In this document: positions 1-7,833 of the stretch, piece by piece | Position numbering within the stretch: the first letter of the stretch is position 1 | Layout: every line of letters begins with the position of its first letter | Source: a virus | Strand: one strand, 5' to 3' | Length of the DNA: 64,000 nucleotides | Virus record (IMG/VR): IMGVR_UViG_3300045971_000247 | Span: 1-64,000 of that record | Program-made: the position numbers and the translations under genes | Notes under the pieces: model-generated | The model's database searches: none | Told to the model about the DNA's origin: nothing | The model's input: the letters and a program-made list of their open reading frames with translations, nothing else

Positions 1-104
1 AGGATCGTGTTGGCTGCGACGACGATGCCGACACGGATCTGCAATTTGAGCGCGTCCCCGCTTGAGCTTCCCACGATGTTCATGATTTCTGCGTAAGTCG
101 CCAT
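1..104 (-). CDS. Phage structural protein, 5' part only (runs off left edge)
   Basis: Only the first ~34 codons are inside the window, beginning at the ATG complementary to 102-104 and open to base 1. The peptide starts MATYAEIMNIVGSSSGDALK and ends in an alanine/isoleucine-rich stretch. Short proteins with a MATY-E-I... start and a following V-A-A-A segment are common among phage tail and baseplate-adjacent genes, but I cannot assign a function. It follows the 217-687 gene in the same leftward direction, so it probably belongs to the late structural operon. Confidence 0.6.
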   Translation of the reverse strand, partial: MATYAEIMNIVGSSSGDALKLQIRVGIVVAANTI

Positions 105-216
105 GCTGCGTCCTTAGATGTAGGAGAAGGTGACCCTGCTCTGAGCCGCTTCAATACTCGAAGCCGAGGATGTTCACGTACCACGTCGGCGCGTTCGTGG
201 TGAACGTCGCCGCGGC

Positions 217-687
217 TTAGTTGTCGATCTGGAACGTCAGCGCGCCCGCGGCAAAGCTCGGTGCGGCGTCGCCGCTGTTCACCGTCTTGCTCGTGGTCAG
301 CGCGCTGTAGATCAGCAGGTTTCCGACGGTCAACGCGTCGAAGATGCCGACGCCCGTCACGGTCCCCCAGTTCGCCGTCGGCGCCGGGTACGTGATCGTC
401 CCGTTGTTGCTCGTGGTGCCGCCGGTGCCGCTGCTGGCGACCGTGGACGCCGCCGCCTGGGTGCCAGCCCAGTTCGCCAGCGAACTCGTCACGGCCACCC
501 GGGCGTACGAGCCACCGGTCACTTCCGTGCCGCCGCCGGTGTCCGTCGGGTTGGCGGTGAAGAGGGCGACGTACAGCGTGGCCGGGCCGGTGCCCGCTGC
601 CGCGGTCGCGCCGGTGATGCCGATGGCCTGGGCACGAAAGAGCCAGTCGATCAGCTTGTTTTCAGCAAAGTCAGTGAACGCGGCCAT
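217..687 (-). CDS. Small tail-fibre-like structural protein (156 aa)
   Basis: The N-terminus (ENKLIDWLFRAQ) followed by an ALFTANPTDTGGGTEV segment is typical of a widespread phage tail or minor structural family whose members are about 130-160 residues. The rest is Gly/Thr/Ser/Ala-rich and probably beta-structured. A TAGGAG ribosome site lies just upstream of the ATG at 687. A second protein of similar design is encoded at 60857-61285, so the phage has two members. The role as a tail or fibre-associated virion protein is inferred from family resemblance and from its position next to the adaptor gene. Confidence 0.7.
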   Translation of the reverse strand: MAAFTDFAENKLIDWLFRAQAIGITGATAAAGTGPATLYVALFTANPTDTGGGTEVTGGSYARVAVTSSLANWAGTQAAASTVASSGTGGTTSNNGTITYPAPTANWGTVTGVGIFDALTVGNLLIYSALTTSKTVNSGDAAPSFAAGALTFQIDN

Positions 688-719
688 TGCGGGCTCCTAT
701 GTGCGATCGTTGTTCGATC

Positions 720-726
720 TTCGATT
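720..726 (-). promoter_or_regulatory. AATCGAA motif, candidate late promoter element
   Basis: AATCGAA on the minus strand, 32 nt upstream of the start at 687. The same heptamer lies in the leaders of TerS, capsid and the 52725 gene. Candidate -10 element; inference only. Confidence 0.3.
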
Positions 727-1383
727 TCAAATGCCGCCGTAGGCGACGCTGCGAACCTTGAATGCCTTGCGGCGTTCCTCTTCCTTGACTTGGGCGAAAT
801 AGGTCAACGCCTTCGTCTCGAATTCCTCGGCCTTGGTGCGGTCGTAGGTTTCCGTGTCCTGCTTCAGGTAGGCCAAGTGCTTCATCCACAACAGAAGGTG
901 GCGGTGGTGCTCGGCGTCGATTTCGAAGGCCTGATCGCCGTCCGTGGTGATCGGGACCAGCGGCAGCCGCTGCACCTCAAGGCGCAGGTTCACGGTCTCG
1001 CTGGACAGCGGGAAGACACGGGCCTTGTGCGCCTCGGTGCCGATGACCAGGGCCTTGACCGTGCCCGGGACGCCGTCGAAGTACCAGCGGCGCAGCGGCA
1101 TGTCGGTGCGGTTGATGATGTCCAGGTCGCGCCCGTTGTCCAGGCGCGAGACGGCGCGGATGCGCTTGATGGACGAATGCAGCGTGATGCTGTCCGTGCC
1201 GGGCACGACGGGGACCAGCGTCACGGCGTCGGTGCTGGAGTCGAGGATGCCGTCGGTCTTCCGGCAGAACATCGTGTGCGCGTCGTCCATGTACCCGAAG
1301 ACGTCCTCGTCGTCCCAAAGGTACGGCTCGACCTTGTCGGCCATCTCCGAGCGGAACAGAACGAGGACGTCGGAAGAGGTCAT
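727..1383 (-). CDS. Head-tail adaptor-like protein (218 aa)
   Basis: This is a mostly soluble protein of mixed alpha/beta character. Its C-terminal half has an H-RHLLLWMKHLAYLKQDTETYD segment followed by an acidic AEEFE helix and a basic tail. That pattern is typical of podophage adaptor or joining proteins (DUF6682-like) that sit under the portal. It lies three bases from the 1387-1764 gene, downstream of the capsid gene in transcription order, as in many phage head-completion modules. Adaptor function is family-based inference; no catalytic motif is visible. Confidence 0.55.
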   Translation of the reverse strand: MTSSDVLVLFRSEMADKVEPYLWDDEDVFGYMDDAHTMFCRKTDGILDSSTDAVTLVPVVPGTDSITLHSSIKRIRAVSRLDNGRDLDIINRTDMPLRRWYFDGVPGTVKALVIGTEAHKARVFPLSSETVNLRLEVQRLPLVPITTDGDQAFEIDAEHHRHLLLWMKHLAYLKQDTETYDRTKAEEFETKALTYFAQVKEEERRKAFKVRSVAYGGI

Positions 1384-1386
1384 GGC

Positions 1387-1764
1387 TTAGTCGTCGACCT
1401 TGGCCAGGAACTTCACCCAGGCAGCGTCGCGCTCCTTGTTGGTCACTTCCCAGTCGACGCCCTTGGCCTTGGCCAGGACGCTGAGGTGGGGCATGCCGCC
1501 GGCCGTGAACTCGTTGCGGTGGTTGCGCTTGGCGATCGACTCGAAGGCGGCGAACAACACGGCCTCGCGTGCCGAGGCCACCTCGGGCGTGTTCGTAGGC
1601 TTCAGCGACTCGTGGTCAAAGCCTTCGTCTTCAGCGACGCCACCAGCAGCGATGACTTCGTTGTACATGGCCGGCGGGACGAAGTGGTACTCGTCTTTCT
1701 TGAATTCGATTGCGAGGCCGCACGTCGAAGCAATGGTGCGGTTGCGGGCAAGTTTGAATCGCAT
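1387..1764 (-). CDS. Unrecognised head-region protein (125 aa)
   Basis: I do not recognise a domain. The protein starts MRFKLARNRTIAS, then has an FVPPAMYNEVIAAGG segment and a charged C-terminus. Short proteins with a PP-x-M-x-x-E-V/A-I-A-x-G-G motif often sit between capsid and adaptor genes in phages. A terminator-like hairpin separates it from the decoration candidate upstream. Role in head completion is inferred from position only. Confidence 0.6.
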   Translation of the reverse strand: MRFKLARNRTIASTCGLAIEFKKDEYHFVPPAMYNEVIAAGGVAEDEGFDHESLKPTNTPEVASAREAVLFAAFESIAKRNHRNEFTAGGMPHLSVLAKAKGVDWEVTNKERDAAWVKFLAKVDD

Positions 1765-1795
1765 CGTGGTGTCCTTAGTCAGAGCGGAAGAAAGA

Positions 1796-1817
1796 ACGGG
1801 GCCGTGATTGGCCCCGT
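1796..1817 (-). terminator. Terminator-like hairpin after the decoration gene
   Basis: A perfect 8-bp stem (1796-1803 with 1810-1817) and 6-nt loop GTGATT. On the minus strand it is followed by a T-rich run, TTCTTTCTTCC. It lies in the 80-nt gap between 1845-2339 and 1387-1764 and probably reduces transcription leaving the capsid/decoration genes. Confidence 0.55.
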
Positions 1818-1844
1818 CCTTGGTTGCGAGCCCTCAGCCGCCGA

Positions 1845-2339
1845 TCAGGTGGCTTGGTTCTCGTTCATGCGGCCGTCGACCGTGTACTGGAGGCGAATGC
1901 GGAACTTGCCCGCAGTCGCGTTGGCCACGGTGTAGGCCAGGGTCACGCGGGCATCGACGCCCGTGTTCTCCAGCATCGGGCTGGTCAGCGTCACCGCGGT
2001 GCGGCCCACCGCCAGCAGGGACGCGGCGTTGAGGTACGCCGTCGTGTTGCCGGCGATGCCGAACGACACGGTGGCAGCGGTCGGGCCGACGTAGGCCGTC
2101 TCGACGATCAGTTCGCCGCCGGTGATGACCGCGCCGGGCGGCATCTTGATGCCGTCGAACACGATCGTGTTGGCGGCCGGGCCGGTCAGGCCCGCCTGGG
2201 CCGGGTCGGTCGACAGAGCGACCGTCGAGCCCAAGGTCTTCGAGGCGCCGTCCACCGAGTCGACGACCCAGTTGTTGAAGTTGGCGACGAACTCGACGAA
2301 CAGCGGGTATTGCGCAGTGCGCGTGGCAAGGAGCTTCAT
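1845..2339 (-). CDS. Candidate capsid decoration or stabilisation protein (164 aa)
   Basis: The protein is Thr/Ala/Val-rich with alternating hydrophobic residues, suggesting a beta-sandwich, and has no catalytic motif. It lies immediately downstream (24 nt) of the major capsid gene, the usual place for a decoration or head-stabilising protein. It is about the right size for such a protein. Assignment is positional; a minor tail protein is also possible. Confidence 0.55.
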   Translation of the reverse strand: MKLLATRTAQYPLFVEFVANFNNWVVDSVDGASKTLGSTVALSTDPAQAGLTGPAANTIVFDGIKMPPGAVITGGELIVETAYVGPTAATVSFGIAGNTTAYLNAASLLAVGRTAVTLTSPMLENTGVDARVTLAYTVANATAGKFRIRLQYTVDGRMNENQAT

Positions 2340-2363
2340 GGTGGGTTCTTTCCTGTGCTCAGA

Positions 2364-3509
2364 TCACTGGGCCACGTAGCAGGACAGCACGCCGAAGTCT
2401 TCGACGGTGTTCGCTTCGTAGATGGTCCCGAACTTCGGCTTCAAGAACCCGAGAATCTTGCCGATGGCGATGCCCTGGCTGTTCTCGTAGTCGAAGCCCT
2501 TCTCGTTCCAGTCCGGGGCGCCGATGTCGGCCATGCCGAGCGCCTGGGCGCCGCAGAACAGGATCTGCGAACCGGGCAAGTTGAAGCCAGCGCCGTACAT
2601 GCTCGTGCCGCTGATACCGGCCGACACGTTCGGCACGTGCCGGAACTCGTGCAGGTAGATGCCGTCGATCTTGACGCTCGACCCGGTGAACAAGGCGTCG
2701 TTCTTGTTCGTCTGCTGCGAGTGCCGCAGGTTCAGGTTGTAGTCGTTGTCGGCCTTCAGCTTGGCGAACGCCTGCGGGGTCAGGAACGCGTGGTACGTCT
2801 CTTCGCCGCCTTCACCGGTGACGCCGCGGATGTAGCGGTCCTTGGCATAGGCCTTCAGCTGCACGAAGGTCTGCCACGCCGGGAAGTCGCTGGTGGCAGC
2901 GGCGCCGGTGTTGACGATGGAGGTCTGGGTGTTGCTGCCCGAGGCCGAGTCCTTCAGCACCTTGTTGACGTTGTCCCAGCGCAGCATGCGCTTGGTGGAC
3001 GGGGCCGTCACGTCGTTGGCGAACTCCAGGTTGGCCAGATCGCTGCCCACCCGGGTCGAGCCGTTGGGGCGCGTACCGAAGGCCCGGCCGCCGAGGGCGC
3101 TGAAGGCCATCTGGTCGATGCGGTCGGCCAGCCAGTAGGCCAGCACGTCGCGGGAGTTGCCGCGGAATTCGACCACCGACTTCTGGTCGGCCATCTTGCC
3201 TTCGTGGCGGTTGGCGTGGCGCAGCTGGTCGATGCGGATGACCTGATCGAAGGTCTGCATCGCTTCTTCGTTGCCCTCCAGGGTCCGGTCGCCTGCGACA
3301 CCGTCACCGGTCAGGTCGGCCAGCAGCGTGATGACAGCGCGGGCGCCCTTCTCGGACTTCTTCAGTTCGGTGATGTGCTGGATCAGCGAGTTCGGGCCTT
3401 TGCCCAGGAACTTGTTGACGAAGGACATGTTGCGGGCCTGCTTCCACAGGTCCATCGACCAGACGGTCTTTTGCTCGGACGTGAGCAGCGAGAAATTGGT
3501 AACAGCCAT
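2364..3509 (-). CDS. Major capsid protein, N4-gp56/DUF4043-like (381 aa)
   Basis: This should be the shell subunit of the phage head. An N-terminal KFLGKGPNSLIQ segment, a central VVEFRGNSRDVLAYWLADRIDQ region with an arginine/histidine-rich R-H-A-N-R-H-E patch before it, and a G-A-Q-A-L-G-x-A C-terminal stretch are typical of the DUF4043/N4-gp56 capsid family with an HK97-type fold. The length fits that family. The ATG at 3509 has an AGGAG site upstream. It is preceded by its own leader with a candidate promoter, and the upstream sigma gene is cut off by a strong terminator, so capsid is probably transcribed separately at high level. Confidence 0.85.
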   Translation of the reverse strand: MAVTNFSLLTSEQKTVWSMDLWKQARNMSFVNKFLGKGPNSLIQHITELKKSEKGARAVITLLADLTGDGVAGDRTLEGNEEAMQTFDQVIRIDQLRHANRHEGKMADQKSVVEFRGNSRDVLAYWLADRIDQMAFSALGGRAFGTRPNGSTRVGSDLANLEFANDVTAPSTKRMLRWDNVNKVLKDSASGSNTQTSIVNTGAAATSDFPAWQTFVQLKAYAKDRYIRGVTGEGGEETYHAFLTPQAFAKLKADNDYNLNLRHSQQTNKNDALFTGSSVKIDGIYLHEFRHVPNVSAGISGTSMYGAGFNLPGSQILFCGAQALGMADIGAPDWNEKGFDYENSQGIAIGKILGFLKPKFGTIYEANTVEDFGVLSCYVAQ

Positions 3510-3540
3510 TGCGGCGCTCCTGCGTAGTCGAAGATAGACG

Positions 3541-3547
3541 TTCGATT
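3541..3547 (-). promoter_or_regulatory. AATCGAA motif in the capsid leader
   Basis: AATCGAA on the minus strand, 31 nt upstream of the capsid ATG and downstream of the terminator at 3671-3698. It lies within the only gap that could hold a capsid promoter (3510-3670). Confidence 0.4.
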
Positions 3548-3670
3548 TCCGAATGTCGCTTCGGCTACGCGAGGGAGGCTTGACCGTGCCTCTGACGGGC
3601 GCACCGTGTCGTGGTGCCTACGAGTACCATGCTATCGAAAACGACTGCGTGATAGCCGCAGTGTATCGAC

Positions 3671-3698
3671 AAAAAAGAGCCGGCGCAAGGCCGGCTCT
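3671..3698 (-). terminator. Rho-independent terminator after the sigma gene
   Basis: A perfect 9-bp GC-rich stem (3676-3684 with 3690-3698), 5-nt loop, then six T on the minus strand. It ends the transcript carrying the lysis and sigma genes before the capsid gene starts. The gap 3510-3735 otherwise holds only the capsid leader. Confidence 0.85.
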
Positions 3699-3735
3699 AA
3701 AAAGACTGAGTACAGTCTTGTGAGGAGCTTAGATG

Positions 3736-4590
3736 TCAACCCCAACGAACGCCTGCGAAGGCCAACACATCCGCCGACGGTGAGGGCGTAGTCAGTTCTG
3801 GTGCTGGTTCCGGTCGGCGTTTCCCTGGTCGTGTTTGCGCCTGGACGTACTCGACGATTCGCCTTTCGGCCTGTCCGAGCAGCTGACTGATTCGGGCGCC
3901 GCTCACGCCGTGGATCTGGGCGATTTCGTTCTGCGTCAGGTCGTCGTCGTAGGTCAAACTCCAGACGCTGCGCTCACGTTCAGAGAGGGCTTCGAGCGCC
4001 TGCTCGATCCATACGACGAGGTATGCAAGATCCAGCCGTTCAGCCGGCGGGTCGCCGCGTGTACCGGCACCATGCCGGTCGAGGTAGTCCTCGACGTCCT
4101 CGCCCTCGTAATCCTCCATGTCGACCAAGCTCGCCGCTTGCGCCTTCAGCGCCAAGGCGTGGTAGTCCGGCAGCGGCAACCCCATCTCAGCTGCGACCTC
4201 GCTGTCGCTGGCCGATCTGCCCAGGCGTTGTTCTGCGGCCCGCATGGCCGCCTCGATCCGACGGCCGTCACGCCGGTCTCCGCGGCTCATCCAGTCGTTG
4301 CCCCGCAACTCGTCGAGCATGGCGCCGCGGATGCGCTGGGTGGCGAAGGTCTCGAACTGCACCCCCTGGGCCGCATCGAAGCGCGACAACGCGTCGCTCA
4401 GGCCGATCATGCCCACCTGGATGAGGTCGTCGAGTTCGACGTTGGCGGGCAGTTTGGCAATCATCTGGTTGGCTAGGCGCCGGACCAGCGGTCGGTGCTG
4501 TTTCAGCAGAGCGCCCAGCTGGTCACGGCCAAGAACAGCGCCGTCGCCGCCGCCATCAGTTCTGGCAACAGCGGCAGGCGCCCGGTCCAT
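3736..4590 (-). CDS. FliA-like (sigma-28 type) RNA polymerase sigma factor (284 aa)
   Basis: This would bind host RNA polymerase core and direct it to specific promoters. Region 2 is clear: HRPLVRRLANQMIAKLPANV, then DDLIQVGMIGLSDAL, a FETFATQRIRGAMLDE segment and a following basic stretch, very close to FliA order. Region 3 (GRSASDSEVAAEMGLPLPDY) and region 4 (ALSERERSVWSL, then LTQNEIAQIHGVSGARISQL, a helix-turn-helix) follow. It is ~45 residues longer than typical FliA because of an Ala/Gly-rich N-terminus and a Pro-rich C-terminus. It sits at the end of the lysis genes and is followed by a strong terminator. Late-gene control is the natural inference; a host-derived cargo gene cannot be excluded. 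Confidence 0.88.
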   Translation of the reverse strand: MDRAPAAVARTDGGGDGAVLGRDQLGALLKQHRPLVRRLANQMIAKLPANVELDDLIQVGMIGLSDALSRFDAAQGVQFETFATQRIRGAMLDELRGNDWMSRGDRRDGRRIEAAMRAAEQRLGRSASDSEVAAEMGLPLPDYHALALKAQAASLVDMEDYEGEDVEDYLDRHGAGTRGDPPAERLDLAYLVVWIEQALEALSERERSVWSLTYDDDLTQNEIAQIHGVSGARISQLLGQAERRIVEYVQAQTRPGKRRPEPAPELTTPSPSADVLAFAGVRWG

Positions 4591-4594
4591 CGTG

Positions 4595-4861
4595 TCACCG
4601 CAGCACGGGCTGGAATGGCAGCATGTCTGGCGCGGTGATCTGCCGGTGCACTGCGGCTGCCGCAGCGGCCACGGTCGTCACGGCGTCGACCAGAGCCTGA
4701 CTGTAGGCCCCGACCGGGATGGCTGCGATCTGCGCTTCCAGGGCGGCCACGGCTGTTTGCAGTGTGTCGATCGTGGATTGCAGGCCGGCGATCAGCGGGA
4801 TGTCGGCGTTGAGGGTCGTGGTGGCAACGCTCAGGGCAGCGATCATTTCGGCTTCGGTCAT
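4595..4861 (-). CDS. Small coiled-coil protein of unknown function (88 aa)
   Basis: An alanine/threonine-rich, probably fully helical protein with heptad-like spacing (DTLQTAVAALEAQIAAI) and no membrane segment. It lies 4 nt before the sigma gene and 10 nt after the secreted-protein gene, so it is co-transcribed with both. A partner of the sigma factor or of the lysis proteins is possible, but nothing in the sequence decides this. Confidence 0.55.
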   Translation of the reverse strand: MTEAEMIAALSVATTTLNADIPLIAGLQSTIDTLQTAVAALEAQIAAIPVGAYSQALVDAVTTVAAAAAAVHRQITAPDMLPFQPVLR

Positions 4862-4871
4862 GGTCCGTCCT

Positions 4872-5540
4872 TTATTGAGTGCAGACGGTCATCGTCTGCG
4901 GGGTGGCAGCACCGGTGAAAGTGCAATAGGTGCGCGATCCGATCACCGTCTTGGCCGTGCAGTCGCACGCCACGCCGAGGCGAACGGTGCCGGCCAGCCC
5001 ACCGAGGGCGCCGGCGCGGACAGTGAATGCAAGCGTGCTGGCCGTCTTCCAAGCTGGCGCTGCGGGCGGCTGCGGCCGACCGGCCCAAATAGTCGGCCAC
5101 GCTGGGCACCACACGGGGGTCATGCTCGGGTCAGCCAGAGGCTTGGTGACGTATAGGGCGGACAGCCGCGCGATGTCGACAGCGCTGGGCTGCGGGCCGG
5201 CTTTCAGGAAGTCCAGCAGCATGGACGGCGTGGCCGCCGATGCGGCGAGAGCGCCCCACTGCGGCAGCCACGTCTGGTCTGCTTGCTGGCAGTAGCGCCA
5301 GGACGTGATCCCTGCGGAGTTGGCGCTGTACTGAACCGGTGTCGCAGCGGCGCACGTTGGTGCGATGGGGGCCACGTAGTCCCGGTAGACGTAGTAGCCA
5401 TTGGTCGGCTGGACGTTGCAGGGGTTTGACAGCGCGGGCGCGCTCGCTGCCTGGGCCATGACCGACAGCGGCAGCGCCACCAGCAGCAGGACGATGAGGA
5501 TCACCAGCAGGATCGGCAGGTAGGTGTGCTTGCGGTACAT
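4872..5540 (-). CDS. Secreted Cys-containing protein in the lysis cassette (222 aa)
   Basis: The chosen start (ATG at 5540) gives MYRKHTYLPILLVILIVLLL, a basic N-region with a long hydrophobic core and a probable cleavage site near AQA-A at about residues 31-34. The mature part has several cysteines and many Pro/Trp/Tyr residues, consistent with a disulfide-bonded periplasmic or envelope protein. An open frame continues upstream of this start, but that extension overlaps the holin gene and lacks a signal sequence. It lies 2 nt after the holin gene. It could be a spanin-like or envelope-acting factor; the family is not recognised. Confidence 0.65.
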   Translation of the reverse strand: MYRKHTYLPILLVILIVLLLVALPLSVMAQAASAPALSNPCNVQPTNGYYVYRDYVAPIAPTCAAATPVQYSANSAGITSWRYCQQADQTWLPQWGALAASAATPSMLLDFLKAGPQPSAVDIARLSALYVTKPLADPSMTPVWCPAWPTIWAGRPQPPAAPAWKTASTLAFTVRAGALGGLAGTVRLGVACDCTAKTVIGSRTYCTFTGAATPQTMTVCTQ

Positions 5541-5542
5541 GG

Positions 5543-6064
5543 TCAAGCCTTCGGGCGCGTGGTGAAACTGTCGATGCCCTTGCCGATCTGCCGCAGGCCC
5601 GAATAGGCCCATGGGAGCGCCAGCAAGATGCCAAGAATCGTGATGTCGGGTACCGGTCGCGTGAACACGTAGGCGATGCCAGCGGCCAGCCCGACCCAAG
5701 CCTGCAATGGCCGCGTCCAGCGCACCAGTCGGTCTTCAGCGTTGTCACCAGAGCGGACGGTCTTGCCGGTCTCCTCCTGCTCGGCCTGCAGATCCTTGAG
5801 CCGCAGTTCTTCCATCGCGCGGATGTGCTCGCGGATGCTGGCGTCGTTCTGCACCGCGAGTTCGCGCAGCTTCAGCATGGTCCCCGGGTCGGTCTGTAGG
5901 GCCGATAGGGCTTTGTCGGGGAGCCCTTCGCCGGTGGCCCCGGTAACGAGGGAGACCCCCGCAGCGACAGCGCCGGGGATGTTGCCGGTCAGCAGCGAGC
6001 CGACCAGCGCTGCGCCGGTGCCGGCGTTGTTTGAGAGCCAGTCGCCTACTGTCTTCCAGTCCAT
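5543..6064 (-). CDS. Holin, GTA-type three-transmembrane family (173 aa)
   Basis: It should form the membrane lesion that releases or activates the endolysin. The sequence has a Gly/Ala-rich N-terminal segment (TGAALVGSLLTGNIPGAVAA), a charged helical middle (~residues 70-110), then RWTRPLQAWVGLAAGIAYVF and a last hydrophobic segment (ITILGILLALPWAY). The W-x-RP motif before the membrane segments is characteristic of the 3TM holin family (GTA_holin_3TM). It sits directly beside the endolysin, with 1 nt between them. Confidence 0.75.
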   Translation of the reverse strand: MDWKTVGDWLSNNAGTGAALVGSLLTGNIPGAVAAGVSLVTGATGEGLPDKALSALQTDPGTMLKLRELAVQNDASIREHIRAMEELRLKDLQAEQEETGKTVRSGDNAEDRLVRWTRPLQAWVGLAAGIAYVFTRPVPDITILGILLALPWAYSGLRQIGKGIDSFTTRPKA

Positions 6065-6065
6065 G

Positions 6066-6539
6066 TCACACCTCCGTTAGCGTCTGCGCGGCCCGTCGAA
6101 TCCACCCCCGGCCGAAGCGCGCCCAGCGGGCGTCGTCGATGTCGGTGTAGTCGCACAGGCGCGCCGCGGTGAACCGGAAAAGCACGCGCTGCCACGGAGC
6201 AGACTGCAGGGCTTGCAGCGTGAGCGGCCCGAGGATGCCGTCCTCTGTCTCGCCGACGCCGTGCTGCAGCGCCTTGATCGCGGCCGTCACGCCCTGGTTC
6301 ACGCTCATGTCAAACAGCGGGTATTTGAGCTGCTCCGGCGCCGCATCACAGCCGGCCGGGCCCCAGTAGTCGCGGCGGTAAATCTCCTTTGCGCGATCCA
6401 GCGTGAGAGAGGGGATGTCCTCCCCTGGATGGGCGCGCTTGGAGATTCCAAAACGGGTGGCGCCTCCGGGATCAAGGGGATCGTTCGTGTACGAACCCTC
6501 GCTGCCGACGACGCGCCTGAAAGCTTCGTCGAAGTTCAT
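6066..6539 (-). CDS. Endolysin, glycoside hydrolase family 108-like muramidase (157 aa)
   Basis: It should cleave the glycan chain of peptidoglycan at lysis. Residues ~11-34 contain VGSEGSYTNDPLDPGGAT followed by RFGIS, the family hallmark, with Glu14 the likely catalytic acid. The middle DMSVNQG segment and C-terminal FGRGWIRRA fit the GH108/PG-binding layout. The start at 6539 overlaps the stop of the upstream membrane-protein gene as ATGA, which favours it over the in-frame upstream extension. No signal peptide is visible, so export would need the holin. Confidence 0.85.
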   Translation of the reverse strand: MNFDEAFRRVVGSEGSYTNDPLDPGGATRFGISKRAHPGEDIPSLTLDRAKEIYRRDYWGPAGCDAAPEQLKYPLFDMSVNQGVTAAIKALQHGVGETEDGILGPLTLQALQSAPWQRVLFRFTAARLCDYTDIDDARWARFGRGWIRRAAQTLTEV

Positions 6540-6823
6540 GGCAGCGCCCCGGCGTACATCACGACCGACATCACGACGCCCGGCGCTGTCGTAGCGGCTG
6601 CGTCCCACACGTCGACCGTGTGCATCCCAGGAGACTGCTGGTTGTCACGCCAGTCGCAGAATTCTTTCGTGATGCCGGCGACGAGCCCGCACAGTGCCGG
6701 CGTTGCGACGATGCCGGCGAACGGCACGACGCCGAACACGACGAGGACGAGATAGACAGCGCACCCGCACAGCGCGGCGCAGAGGCCGGCGACGAAGTGC
6801 TGGAGTTTGTCGGTGATGGTCAT
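6536..6823 (-). CDS. Small membrane protein of the lysis cassette (95 aa)
   Basis: It begins DKLQHFVAGL followed by a long hydrophobic run (CAALCGCAVYLVLVVFGVV) and a second hydrophobic segment (residues ~38-52). It then has KEFCDWRDNQQSPGMHTVDV, resembling the KE-x-x-D...PGHT-x-D-x-x-D-A motif of small VanZ-like phage/bacterial membrane proteins, and a last hydrophobic stretch. Its stop overlaps the endolysin start. A second holin or a lysis regulator is plausible. Confidence 0.6.
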   Translation of the reverse strand: MTITDKLQHFVAGLCAALCGCAVYLVLVVFGVVPFAGIVATPALCGLVAGITKEFCDWRDNQQSPGMHTVDVWDAAATTAPGVVMSVVMYAGALP

Positions 6824-6837
6824 GGCGTTCCTTTCGG

Positions 6838-7833
6838 TTAAATCACATCGCCGCGCATCCGCGCCAGCTGGTCTTCGCTCAGCGCACTGAAGTCCTTGTA
6901 GGACATCTTCAGCACGTCCTTGGCGCTGATGACGCCGCCATCCTTGTCGCTGTCCATGCCGACGCGGGACACCGACGGCGGGGTCTTCTTCGAAGCGTCC
7001 AGTGCCTTCTCGACAGCGCCCTTCTTCCGCTCGGCGGCCACGTCCTTCGCATCCACCTTCGGCGTGACGGTCGTGGCGACCTCCTGCTTCGTCGTCTCGG
7101 CGCCCAGCAGCTTCTTGACGGCCTTCTGGAGCGCGTCGGTGGGCGTCATGCCCTTGCGCTCGTACGTCACCTTCAGGTCGGCCACGTCGGTCAGCATCTC
7201 GCTGTCGAAGTCGCCGTGGTCCGGGTTCAGCACCGGGTACGCCTGCTCGACGCGCTCCAGGCTGATGTTGTAGCGGGCGCGCTCGGTGGCGCGGGCTTCG
7301 GCTTCGGCGATCTTGAAGTCGCTGCGCTGCTCGTTCATCTGCCGCTCGGCCCGGCGGATGTCGCGCATCAGATCCGTGGCCTTGTCGACCTCGCCGTCGG
7401 CCAGGAGCTTCGTGTACTCCTTCTCCATGCCCAAGACCTTCGCCTCCAGCGCGGTCAGGTCGGCGTTGATGTCGGCCACCTGTTTGCCGGACTGGAACTT
7501 GGCAAGCTCGCGCTCGGCCTCCTTGCGGGCCTCGCGCTCCTTGTTCAGGAGGGCTTCGTGGCGGTCCAGAGGGATGCGCTTGGGCGACTTCTTCTTGTCG
7601 TCCTTGGCCTCGTCCTTCTCTTCCTTCTCTTCGTCGGCGTCGTCAGTTTTGTCCTCGACCTTCTCTTCGGCCTTGTCCTCGACCTTCTCGTCGGCCTTGT
7701 CCTCGACCTTCTCGTCGGCGTCGTCCGTCGGCGTGAAGTCGTCGCCGCGGTCGACAGCACCGCCGCCCGTGTTCTCGACGATGCCGGGGCTCAGCGCCCA
7801 GGGGAAGGCCTTCAGCAGCCAGTGGAGTTTCAT
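6838..7833 (-). CDS. Scaffolding protein (331 aa)
   Basis: It should guide capsid shell assembly. After a short N-terminus there is an extremely acidic/basic low-complexity region with tandem EKVEDKA-type hexa/heptads (~residues 40-85). A long coiled-coil rich in E/K/R/A follows (~95-190), then a C-terminal charged domain ending in DVLKMSYKDFSALSEDQLA. The gene overlaps the portal stop by 4 nt. Position after portal and helical composition fit phage scaffolds; the lysis cassette and sigma gene, rather than capsid, follow it. Confidence 0.78.
   Translation of the reverse strand: MKLHWLLKAFPWALSPGIVENTGGGAVDRGDDFTPTDDADEKVEDKADEKVEDKAEEKVEDKTDDADEEKEEKDEAKDDKKKSPKRIPLDRHEALLNKEREARKEAERELAKFQSGKQVADINADLTALEAKVLGMEKEYTKLLADGEVDKATDLMRDIRRAERQMNEQRSDFKIAEAEARATERARYNISLERVEQAYPVLNPDHGDFDSEMLTDVADLKVTYERKGMTPTDALQKAVKKLLGAETTKQEVATTVTPKVDAKDVAAERKKGAVEKALDASKKTPPSVSRVGMDSDKDGGVISAKDVLKMSYKDFSALSEDQLARMRGDVI

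Noticed and set aside
790-1935. Long open frames antisense to structural and replication genes (for example 790-1935 +, 1824-3527 +, 7842-9368 +, 33832-35832 -, 47564-49546 +, 57820-59106 +)
   Set aside because: They lie opposite well-supported genes in GC-rich DNA, show Arg/Val/Leu/Gly-biased composition, lack ribosome sites and recognised domains.
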